Source of the DNA: an uncultured Ruminococcus sp.
GTDB lineage: Bacteria > Bacillota > Clostridia > Oscillospirales > CAG-272
DNA length: 5,004 nt
Reading direction: 5' to 3'
Assembly (NCBI GenBank): GCA_902783705.1
Contig: CACZSA010000187.1
Location: 1 to 5,004, forward strand
A model generated the notes under the pieces. The model was not told the origin of the DNA. It did not search any database and saw nothing but the letters and a program-made list of their open reading frames with translations. Below, one piece after another: positions 1 through 4,679 of the stretch. Made by a program: the position numbers and the translations under genes. Numbering within the stretch: the stretch's first letter is position 1; every line of letters starts with the position of its first letter.

Positions 1-3
1 ATC

Positions 4-76
4 CAGGGGTACTAGGACTCGAACCCAGGACACGCGGTTTTGGAGACCGCTGCTCTACCAACTGAGCTATGCCCCT
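4..76 (-). tRNA. tRNA-Trp, anticodon CCA
   Basis: Read on the minus strand this is a complete 73-nt cloverleaf. The D stem is GCTC/GAGC, the anticodon stem GCGGT/ACCGC encloses the loop CTCCAAA (anticodon CCA, plus-strand positions 41-43, reading the tryptophan codon UGG), and the T stem CTGGG/CCTAG encloses TTCGAGT. The acceptor stem is AGGGGCA/TACCCCT with discriminator G at position 4, which is the usual bacterial tRNA-Trp identity base. The 3' CCA is not encoded (GAT follows), so it must be added by tRNA nucleotidyltransferase. One oddity is a C6:A67 mismatch in the acceptor stem (plus positions 71 and 10). A canonical promoter lies directly upstream. In many Bacillota tRNA-Trp precedes secE-nusG; those genes would lie beyond the left edge and cannot be seen. 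Confidence 0.97.
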
Positions 77-90
77 GTGTGACGGGAGTT

Positions 91-119
91 ATTATAACAT
101 ATCCCGCCCTAAATTGCAA
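91..119 (-). promoter_or_regulatory. sigma-A promoter of tRNA-Trp
   Basis: On the minus strand, TTGCAA (114-119) and TATAAT (91-96) are separated by exactly 17 bp. TG one base upstream of the -10 box gives an extended -10. Transcription should start near position 84, leaving about 8 nt before the mature tRNA 5' end. Position, spacing and strength all fit a stable-RNA promoter. Confidence 0.88.
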
Positions 120-149
120 TACCTTTTTTCAAAAAAATCAAAATTTTTT
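120..149 (-). promoter_or_regulatory. AT-tract UP-like element behind the tRNA promoter
   Basis: Immediately upstream of the tRNA -35 box lies a run of T6 (124-129), A7 (131-137), A4 (140-143) and T6 (144-149) in otherwise GC-rich surroundings. A/T tracts at about -40 to -65 are the usual form of UP elements, which bind the RNA polymerase alpha C-terminal domain at stable-RNA promoters. The tracts are seen directly; the role is inferred from position. Confidence 0.5.
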
Positions 150-272
150 GCCCCGTCGGCTACCTCCGACATCGAAGGGGACCGTTCCGCGTACATGCCG
201 GGGCTATTCAGAACCGTCCCGGCGGATATCCGGGACTTGCTTTGCTCTTCGTCCGCGCAGGGAAGAGCGCCT

Positions 273-295
273 GCCCGCCGTTTTTTTGCCCGCCG
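273..295. repeat. 8-bp direct repeat flanking a T7 tract
   Basis: GCCCGCCG occurs at 273-280 and again at 288-295, separated by exactly seven T residues (281-287), giving a 15-bp period. It could be slippage-derived or a protein-binding repeat. Nothing here identifies a mobile element. Confidence 0.6.
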
Positions 296-320
296 ACGGT
301 CCCTCCCGTTCACCCGTGAT

Positions 321-345
321 AAAATCCGGGAAAAAATCACAAAAA
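321..345 (+). promoter_or_regulatory. Three helically phased A-tracts upstream of the oxidoreductase promoter
   Basis: A-tracts begin at 321 (A4), 331 (A6) and 341 (A5), that is at exact 10-bp intervals, ending 5 bp before the -35 box at 350. Phased A-tracts bend DNA and can act as UP-type activators. GTGAT (316-320) and ATCAC (336-340) also form a 5-bp inverted repeat with 15 bp between the arms, a possible but weak regulator site. The phasing is directly visible; the function is inferred. Confidence 0.45.
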
Positions 346-349
346 TCCC

Positions 350-377
350 TTGACATACGGGCAATTTTATATATAAT
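350..377 (+). promoter_or_regulatory. Strong sigma-A promoter for the oxidoreductase gene
   Basis: Perfect consensus boxes TTGACA (350-355) and TATAAT (372-377) are separated by 16 bp. The spacer is AT-rich toward the -10 box. Transcription should start at about 384, giving a leader of about 105 nt before the ATG at 489. Two consensus hexamers with phased A-tracts behind them suggest high intrinsic strength. Confidence 0.88.
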
Positions 378-384
378 AGGTATT

Positions 385-472
385 GGAGAACCTCGGTTCC
401 TCCGGAAAATGACATTTATAGTTTGCCCGGGTATGGGTCCCGGGGACTTTGCCGCCGTCGGATTCCCGGCGG
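385..472 (+). promoter_or_regulatory. Structured 5' leader with three hairpins
   Basis: The transcribed leader can form three successive hairpins. The first is at 385-403: GGAGAAC pairs with GTTCCTCC around the loop CTCG, with one bulged C, right at the predicted transcript 5' end. The second is at 426-444: CCCGGG pairs with CCCGGG around a 7-nt loop. The third is at 452-472: CCGCCG (452-457) pairs with CGGCGG (467-472) around a 9-nt loop, ending four bases before the Shine-Dalgarno at 476. The leader does not match a riboswitch class that I recognise. It may stabilise the mRNA or regulate translation. There is no T-run, so it is not a transcription terminator in its own right. Confidence 0.45.
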
Positions 473-475
473 AGA

Positions 476-482
476 AAAGGAG
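476..482 (+). promoter_or_regulatory. Ribosome binding site fixing the start at 489
   Basis: AAAGGAG lies 6 nt before the ATG at 489. It rules out the in-frame upstream TTG at 423, which would add 22 residues that do not resemble the start of a Rossmann domain. Confidence 0.85.
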
Positions 483-488
483 TACCCT

Positions 489-1535
489 ATGAAGAAAAAT
501 GCTGCTGTCATCGGTTACGGCGGAATGGGCGCGGGCTTCCATGTGAAGAACCTGCTCACGAGCGACGTCTGCAACCTCGCCGGTATCTACGACATCGACC
601 CCGCCAAGCAGGCCAAGGCCCGCGCGGACGGCGTGAAGGTCTACGAATCCCGCGAAGCGCTTCTCGCCGATCCGACGATCGACATGGTCACCATCGCGAC
701 GCCGAACGACGTGCACGAGGAGATCGCCGTCGCCGCCCTCGAAGCAGGGAAGAACGTCATCTCCGAAAAGCCCGTCACCCTGTCTCTGGAGAGCCTCGAG
801 CGGATGATCGCCGCCGCGAACAAGGCAGGGAAGATCTTCTCTGTTCATCAGAACCGCCGCTTCGACGTCGACGCCGTCGCGATGAAGAAGATCCACGACT
901 CCGGGGAGATCGGCGAAGTCATCAACATCGAGAGCCGCATCCACGGCAGCCGCGGGATCCCCTCCGACTGGCGCGGGATCAAGAAATACGGCGGCGGCAT
1001 GCTCTATGACTGGGGCATCCACCTCATTGACCAGGCCTGCATGATCCTCGGCTACGACATCAAATCGGTCCAGTGCCACTTCGACCACATCACGAACCAA
1101 GAGGTCGACGACGGCTTCCAGCTCAATATCGAATACGCCTCCGGTCAGCGCGCCTACATCGAGGTCGGCACGTACAACTTCATCGCCATGCCGCGCTTCT
1201 ACATGCGGGCAAAGCAGGGTTCCGCGATCATCACCGACTGGCGCGTTCCTGCCCACGTCGTCAAGTGCAAGGCATGGCACGAATCCGACGTCATCCCGGT
1301 CGTCAACGGCTCCGGCCTCACGAAGACGATGGCGCCGCGCGACTCCATCACGACGGACGAATACGATCTCGAGCGTCCCGTGACCGACGTCCACGACTAC
1401 TACCGCAACTTCGTCCGCGCGATCGATGGCAAGGAAGAGCAGATGGTCACCCACGACCAGATGCGCTGCGTCCTCCGCATCATCATGACCGCCTTCGAAT
1501 CGGTCGACCGGGGCGGCGCGGTAATCGAATGGTAA
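489..1535 (+). CDS. Gfo/Idh/MocA-family NAD(P)-dependent oxidoreductase
   Basis: A 348-residue cytoplasmic dehydrogenase of the usual family length. Residues 1 to about 120 form the Rossmann domain: the dinucleotide motif GYGGMG is at 9-14 after the first strand, and an acidic residue (D35 or D37) follows the second strand, which favours NAD over NADP. EKP at 93-95 supplies the lysine (K94) typical of catalysis in this family. The C-terminal alpha/beta domain carries GGGMLYDWGIHLID at 168-181, where D174 and H178 are in the position of the family's catalytic Asp/His pair. Family members oxidise or epimerise sugars, inositols and their derivatives; the substrate cannot be read from the sequence. 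The ATG is chosen because AAAGGAG lies 6 nt upstream. The gene has its own strong promoter and is followed by a terminator, so it looks largely monocistronic. No signal peptide or membrane segment is seen. Confidence 0.93.
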   Translation: MKKNAAVIGYGGMGAGFHVKNLLTSDVCNLAGIYDIDPAKQAKARADGVKVYESREALLADPTIDMVTIATPNDVHEEIAVAALEAGKNVISEKPVTLSLESLERMIAAANKAGKIFSVHQNRRFDVDAVAMKKIHDSGEIGEVINIESRIHGSRGIPSDWRGIKKYGGGMLYDWGIHLIDQACMILGYDIKSVQCHFDHITNQEVDDGFQLNIEYASGQRAYIEVGTYNFIAMPRFYMRAKQGSAIITDWRVPAHVVKCKAWHESDVIPVVNGSGLTKTMAPRDSITTDEYDLERPVTDVHDYYRNFVRAIDGKEEQMVTHDQMRCVLRIIMTAFESVDRGGAVIEW

Positions 1536-1544
1536 ATACAAAGC

Positions 1545-1575
1545 GGAGAGGAGCCGAGGTTCCTCTCCCGTTTTT
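1545..1575 (+). terminator. Intrinsic terminator between the oxidoreductase gene and cinA
   Basis: GGAGAGGA (1545-1552) pairs perfectly over 8 bp with TCCTCTCC (1561-1568) around an 8-nt loop, followed by CG and five T residues (1571-1575). It begins 10 nt after the oxidoreductase stop codon, a classic position. The T-run ends only 4 nt before the cinA Shine-Dalgarno, and no promoter is seen between the two, so it may work as a leaky terminator or attenuator for cinA. Confidence 0.8.
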
Positions 1576-1596
1576 CTCGAAAGGACAATCGAACCT

Positions 1597-2871
1597 ATGA
1601 TCTGTGAAATCCTCTGCGTCGGCACGGAACTCCTCCTCGGCGATATTGTCAACACGGACGGCGCGTTCATCGCGAGGGAGATGGCCGCCCTCGGCTTCTC
1701 CTCCTATCATCAGACGACGGTCGGCGACAACCCCGAGCGGCTGCGGGAAGCCGTGAACCTTGCGCTCTCGCGTTCGGACGTCGTGATCCTCACGGGCGGC
1801 CTCGGCCCGACCTGTGACGACATCACGAAGAACGCCGTCGCCGATGCCTTCGGGCTGAAGATGTACTTCGACGAGGCCACGAAGACCGATATCGAGGCTT
1901 TTTTCCGGCGCGTCGGACGTCCGATGACCGAGAACAATCTCTCACAGTGCTGGGTCCCCGAAGGCGCTGCGGTCTTTTATAACAAATGGGGAACCGCACC
2001 CGGCCTCGGGATCGAGGGGGAGATCGGCGGAGCGAAGAAATACGCCGTCCTGCTCCCCGGACCTCCGGCGGAATGCGAGCCGATGTTCGAGGCCTGCGCG
2101 AAGCCATGGCTGGCCCGCCTGTCCGACGACGTGATCTACAGCCTCAACCTCCACCTCTGGGGGATCGGCGAATCCGCGGCGGAATCGATCCTGCGCCCGA
2201 TGATGGAGGCCTCCGAGAATCCGACGGTCGCCCCGTATGCCTGCGAGCATGAGGTCCGCATCCGGGTGACCGCGCGGGCAAAGTCCCTCGACGAGGCAAA
2301 GGCCCTCTGCCGCGCGAAGGCCGACGAGATCCGGGAGACGGAGGTCGGAGAGAACATCTACGCAGAAACCGACAACCCGTTCGACGCGAAGAATTCCGTC
2401 GTGACGACGCTCATCGGCGAGCTGCGGCGGCGCGGGATGACCTTTGCGACGGCGGAGAGCTGCACGGCGGGCATGATCGGCTCGACAGTCGGGGACATTC
2501 CCGGCGCGTCGGACGTCTTCGTCGGCGGGATCATCTCCTACGCGAACGAGGTGAAGGAGAACGTCCTCGGCGTGCCGCATGCGGTTCTGGAAACGGTCGG
2601 CGCGGTGAGCGAGGAATGCGCGGCGGCGATGGCGGAGGGCGCGAGAAAGCAGACCGGTGCGGACATCGCGGTCTCGGTCACGGGCATCGCGGGACCCGGC
2701 GGCGGGACGCCCGAGAAGCCCGTCGGGACGGTGTGCTTCGGCGTCTCGACCGCGGATGGCACGAAAACCATGACGCGTCACTTCAACGGCAAGAACGACC
2801 GCGCGAAGATCCGCCGCCTCACGACCGCCCATGCCATGATGCTCGCGATCCGCACGCTCAGAGAGGAGTAA
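1597..2871 (+). CDS. cinA: CinA: competence/damage-inducible family protein with NMN deamidase domain
   Basis: A 424-residue two-domain CinA, full length for the family. Residues 1 to about 170 are the MoCF-biosynthesis (COG1058) domain, with GTELLLGDIVNTD at 9-21, TGGLGPTCDDIT at 66-77 and LPGPPAE at 153-159; in studied homologues this domain hydrolyses ADP-ribose. A linking domain covers about 175-260. Residues from about 265 to 424 are the PncC-type nicotinamide mononucleotide deamidase, which converts NMN to nicotinate mononucleotide and ammonia in pyridine nucleotide recycling. Its markers are TAESCTAG (285-292), with S288 in the position of the catalytic serine; ISYANEVK (313-320), with Y315 and K320; and TGIAGPGGGTPEKPVGTV (362-379). 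The start ATG has AAAGGA at 1580-1585, 11 nt away, slightly longer than usual. A GNAT gene follows after 2 nt. In Gram-positive species cinA is often linked to competence and recA, but recA is not in this window. Confidence 0.95.
   Translation: MICEILCVGTELLLGDIVNTDGAFIAREMAALGFSSYHQTTVGDNPERLREAVNLALSRSDVVILTGGLGPTCDDITKNAVADAFGLKMYFDEATKTDIEAFFRRVGRPMTENNLSQCWVPEGAAVFYNKWGTAPGLGIEGEIGGAKKYAVLLPGPPAECEPMFEACAKPWLARLSDDVIYSLNLHLWGIGESAAESILRPMMEASENPTVAPYACEHEVRIRVTARAKSLDEAKALCRAKADEIRETEVGENIYAETDNPFDAKNSVVTTLIGELRRRGMTFATAESCTAGMIGSTVGDIPGASDVFVGGIISYANEVKENVLGVPHAVLETVGAVSEECAAAMAEGARKQTGADIAVSVTGIAGPGGGTPEKPVGTVCFGVSTADGTKTMTRHFNGKNDRAKIRRLTTAHAMMLAIRTLREE
2861..2868 (+). promoter_or_regulatory. 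Ribosome binding site for the GNAT gene, inside the end of cinA
   Basis: GAGAGGAG overlaps the last cinA codons and lies 5 nt before the ATG at 2874. It fixes that start and indicates coupled translation of the two genes. Confidence 0.8.
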
Positions 2872-2873
2872 AC

Positions 2874-3332
2874 ATGGAACCGAAAAGCATCACCGTCGAA
2901 AAGGTCGAGCGGGACACGCCGCGCGCCGAAGAGCTTCTGCACTTCATAGAGACCAGCTCGTGGGAGGAGGCGAAGGACCATCTCGCGGACATGATCCGGC
3001 GCTGGGAGTTCTCGGGCGACGAAGCGGTGTTCGCGGCCGTCGCGGGGGACAGGATCGTCGGGATGGGCACCTTCCTCATGACCGATTATTACCCGCTCCC
3101 CGATATTTACCCGTGGGTATCGAGCATCTACGTCGACGAGGCATACCGCGGCAGGCGCATCAGCGGCACGCTCATCGAACAGGCGAACGCCTACGCCAAA
3201 TCGCGCGGCTATGAGAAGACCTACATCCCCTCGTCCTTCTTCGGACTCTATGAGAAATACGGCTACCGGTATCTCCGCGATATCGTGAATTACGGCGGCG
3301 ACACCGATCACCTCTTCGTAAAAGAATTGTAA
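2874..3332 (+). CDS. GNAT-family N-acetyltransferase
   Basis: A 152-residue soluble acetyltransferase of usual GNAT length; the expected donor is acetyl-CoA. The central strand and acyl-CoA binding motif A lie at about 82-101: VSSIYVDEAYRG leads into RGRRISG (92-98), the pyrophosphate-binding loop in which the usual third-position Gly or Lys and the following Gly are replaced by Arg residues. Motif B is LYEKYGYR at 125-132, including the Tyr often used as general acid. The N-terminal half (about 19-45) is an amphipathic helical stretch for acceptor binding. The acceptor is unknown: it could be a small molecule, an antibiotic or a protein N-terminus. The ATG is 2 nt after the cinA stop with GAGAGGAG 5 nt upstream, so it is co-transcribed and probably translationally coupled with cinA. 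A terminator closes the unit. Confidence 0.9.
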   Translation: MEPKSITVEKVERDTPRAEELLHFIETSSWEEAKDHLADMIRRWEFSGDEAVFAAVAGDRIVGMGTFLMTDYYPLPDIYPWVSSIYVDEAYRGRRISGTLIEQANAYAKSRGYEKTYIPSSFFGLYEKYGYRYLRDIVNYGGDTDHLFVKEL

Positions 3333-3357
3333 GCGCGATCCCGGCTTTATACAAACG

Positions 3358-3391
3358 CCCCGCCATTCCCTCATGAGAACGGTGGGGTTTT
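3358..3391 (+). terminator. Terminator between the convergent GNAT and DUF3795 genes
   Basis: CCCCGCC (3358-3364) pairs with GGTGGGG (3381-3387), 7 bp with one G:U. A further TTC/GAA pairing (3366-3368 with 3377-3379) shortens the loop, and TTTTCTT follows on the plus strand. It ends the cinA-GNAT unit. The reverse strand has only a short interrupted T-run (TTTGT, from 3355 down to 3351), so termination of the minus-strand DUF3795 transcript here is plausible but weaker. Confidence 0.82.
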
Positions 3392-3392
3392 C

Positions 3393-3683
3393 TTATTGCT
3401 TTTGACGCCATGCCTCGGCGAGCGCGGCCAGATGCTCGACGGCGTGCGGATTCCACACGATCTTCTCCTTCAGCCATGCGCAGGGGAATTCCGCGCACAG
3501 ACCGCAGAACTGCACGCCGTGCCGACGGGTGCATTTGTGGATGGGACAGCCGCCTGATTCCTTCCATTCCGGAACGTTCCCGTCCGCTTCGATGCATCCC
3601 GGACATTTGCCCTCCTTGAACTTCCCGCACCCGTCGCAGCATTCCCCGCAGGCCGTGATCCGTCTGAAATCGATTTCTTCCAT
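3393..3683 (-). CDS. Small Cys-rich DUF3795-family protein
   Basis: A 96-residue soluble protein with eleven cysteines: C12, C15, C16, C19, C27, C30, C46, C51, C60, C63 and C68. The order CGECCDGCGKF...GKCPGC...CPIHKC...FCGLCAEFPC matches the DUF3795 family (pattern CGxxCxxC, GxCxGC, CPIxxC, CxxCxxFPC). The function of this family is not established; the cysteine pairs suggest a zinc- or iron-sulfur-binding fold. After C68 only a helical tail of about 28 residues remains. The ATG has AGGAG at 3695-3699, 11 nt upstream, and no alternative start is in frame. A near-perfect promoter lies upstream, so the gene can be expressed separately from the radical SAM gene 90 nt before it. It converges on the GNAT gene. 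No signal peptide is seen. Confidence 0.88.
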   Translation of the reverse strand: MEEIDFRRITACGECCDGCGKFKEGKCPGCIEADGNVPEWKESGGCPIHKCTRRHGVQFCGLCAEFPCAWLKEKIVWNPHAVEHLAALAEAWRQKQ

Positions 3684-3693
3684 GACGACAAAA

Positions 3694-3737
3694 ACTCCTG
3701 TGATTCAAGATTCTCGCGAATAGTATAGCACAGGAGT
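3694..3737. repeat. 9-bp inverted repeat spanning the DUF3795 promoter
   Basis: ACTCCTGTG (3694-3702) and CACAGGAGT (3729-3737) are perfect 9-bp inverted arms with 26 bp between them. The left arm contains the Shine-Dalgarno and the right arm lies in the spacer between the -35 and -10 boxes, so the predicted transcript holds only one arm. It would therefore act as DNA, possibly as an operator. Chance cannot be excluded. Confidence 0.45.
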
Positions 3738-3750
3738 ATGATGATGTCAA
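3722..3750 (-). promoter_or_regulatory. Sigma-A promoter of the DUF3795 gene
   Basis: On the minus strand, TTGACA (3745-3750) and TATACT (3722-3727) are separated by exactly 17 bp. Transcription would start at about 3715, giving a leader of about 32 nt. The region between this promoter and the stop of the upstream radical SAM gene at 3774 holds no clear terminator, so read-through from the pncB unit is also possible. Confidence 0.85.
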
Positions 3751-3773
3751 GTGGTCTGTGAAAAGAAGCGCTC

Positions 3774-4679
3774 TTAAAAATCCGGCGTGAACCGCGATGT
3801 GGCGGAGGACCGCTCCTGCATCCAGCCGGTGAACCCGAGCCAGGACGCCGCCTCGGCGACCTTCTCATATTCGTAGCTCGTGATCTTCCGCCGGATCGCA
3901 TGCCACCTGTCCGGCTCCTCCGGGGGCGGGAGAAAATCGGGGGTGTACTGCGCCATGAGCGAAAGCCGCACGTCCGCCGCCGGAACGATCCCCGCGACCC
4001 GCTGCAAAACCGCGATCGAATCCGCACGGCATCCCGGAAGCACGAGGTGCCGCACGATCACGCCGCGCCGCATCATCCCGTCCTCGCCGAAGACGCACGG
4101 ACCCGTGAGGGCGTACATCCGCGCGAGCGAGGAGGCCGCACGGTCCGGATAATCCGGCGCGCCCGAATACCGGCCGGCGAGCTCCGAGGAGGCGTATTTG
4201 AAATCCGTGAGGAAGATGTCGACCGTGCCGCGGAGCGCGTCGATCACCTCGGGCCGCTCGTACCCGCCCGTATTCCACACGACGGGGATGCCGAGCCCCG
4301 CCTCCCGCGCGATCCGCACCGCAGGGATCAGCCGATCCGCGTAGTGCGTCGGGGAGACGAGGTTGATGTTGTACGCGCCGGAGGCCTCGAGTTCGATCAT
4401 CGCGCGGGCGAGCCGCTGTGGGGTATAGACCTCCCCCCGCGACGTCCGGCGGCTGATCTTTCCGTTCTGGCAGTAAACGCAGCCGAGGGAGCAGTGCGCG
4501 AAGAAGACTGCCCCGGAGCCGTGCGCCTCATCCTTCGGATCGGGACCGGAGATCGGCGGCTCCTCCCAGTGATGGAGCATGATCTTCGAGACCTCGCACT
4601 CCGCGCCCGCGCCGCAGAATCCGGTCGTCATGCTCCGGTCGACGCCGCACATCCGGGGGCAGAGGAAACACTCAGTCAC
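3774..4679 (-). CDS. Radical SAM protein of the PflX (COG1313) type
   Basis: A 301-residue cytoplasmic radical SAM protein. The cluster motif CSLGCVYC (63-70) has the canonical CxxxCxxC spacing for the 4Fe-4S cluster that binds S-adenosylmethionine. Family-specific stretches are HHWEEPPISG (36-45), GSGAVFF (54-60), YNINLVSPTHY (103-113), VVWNTGGYE (133-141), VDIFLTDFKY (153-162) and IVRHLVLPG (208-216). The N-terminus holds a second cysteine set, C4, C7, C11 and C22, typical of this group and possibly metal-binding. Homologues are often labelled pyruvate formate-lyase activating enzyme-like, but no glycyl radical enzyme is in view and the substrate is unknown. The start is GTG (4679) with AAGGGG 7 nt upstream; the first internal ATG (residue 10) would lose C4 and C7. 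The gene overlaps the pncB stop by 8 nt, so translation is probably coupled. Confidence 0.92.
   Translation of the reverse strand: MTECFLCPRMCGVDRSMTTGFCGAGAECEVSKIMLHHWEEPPISGPDPKDEAHGSGAVFFAHCSLGCVYCQNGKISRRTSRGEVYTPQRLARAMIELEASGAYNINLVSPTHYADRLIPAVRIAREAGLGIPVVWNTGGYERPEVIDALRGTVDIFLTDFKYASSELAGRYSGAPDYPDRAASSLARMYALTGPCVFGEDGMMRRGVIVRHLVLPGCRADSIAVLQRVAGIVPAADVRLSLMAQYTPDFLPPPEEPDRWHAIRRKITSYEYEKVAEAASWLGFTGWMQERSSATSRFTPDF

Larger units (their letters stand above)
150..349. other. Non-coding stretch with several hairpins, no gene recognised
   Basis: No convincing protein-coding gene lies between the tRNA promoter and the promoter at 350; the open frames here have no ribosome binding site and no recognisable product. 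The stretch contains perfect inverted repeats: GTCGG/CCGAC nested inside CCCC/GGGG at about 151-180, GTCCCGG/CCGGGAC at 216-222 and 230-236 (7-nt loop), and GCTCTTC/GAAGAGC at 244-250 and 262-268 (11-nt loop). A T7 run (281-287) is flanked by two copies of GCCCGCCG. CGGCGG at 220-225 can also pair with CCGCCG at 275-280, which would place a larger stem directly before the T7. No promoter of normal quality was seen on the plus strand upstream of 216, so a small RNA is possible but unsupported. Confidence 0.5.

Noticed and set aside
124..149. T6/A7/T6 tracts as an intrinsic terminator of a minus-strand transcript from the right
   Set aside because: The nearest GC hairpin (about 151-180) is not followed directly by a T-run on the minus strand, since CAAAAAA intervenes; a UP-like element fits better.
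423..488. N-terminal extension of the oxidoreductase to TTG at 423
   Set aside because: No ribosome binding site before it, it runs through the structured leader, and the ATG at 489 has AAAGGAG at proper spacing followed at once by the Rossmann strand.
385..1568. Similarity between the leader hairpin at 385-403 and the terminator at 1545-1568 (both contain GGTTCCTC)
   Set aside because: The shared stretch is short and GC-rich, the stems differ in length and layout, and only one has a T-run; probably chance.
204..1670. Long minus-strand open frame of 488 codons opposite the oxidoreductase gene
   Set aside because: It is antisense to a well-supported gene, has a composition typical of shadow frames in GC-rich DNA (many D, V, A, R), no recognisable domain, and it spans two promoters and a terminator.
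1942..2832. Minus-strand open frame of 296 codons opposite cinA
   Set aside because: Arg/Asp/Ala-rich shadow of cinA in GC-rich DNA, with no motif and no promoter or ribosome binding site of note.
3731..3765. Plus-strand AGGAG followed by ATGATGATG as a possible small gene start
   Set aside because: The frame stops after 8 codons and the bases are fully explained by the minus-strand DUF3795 promoter.
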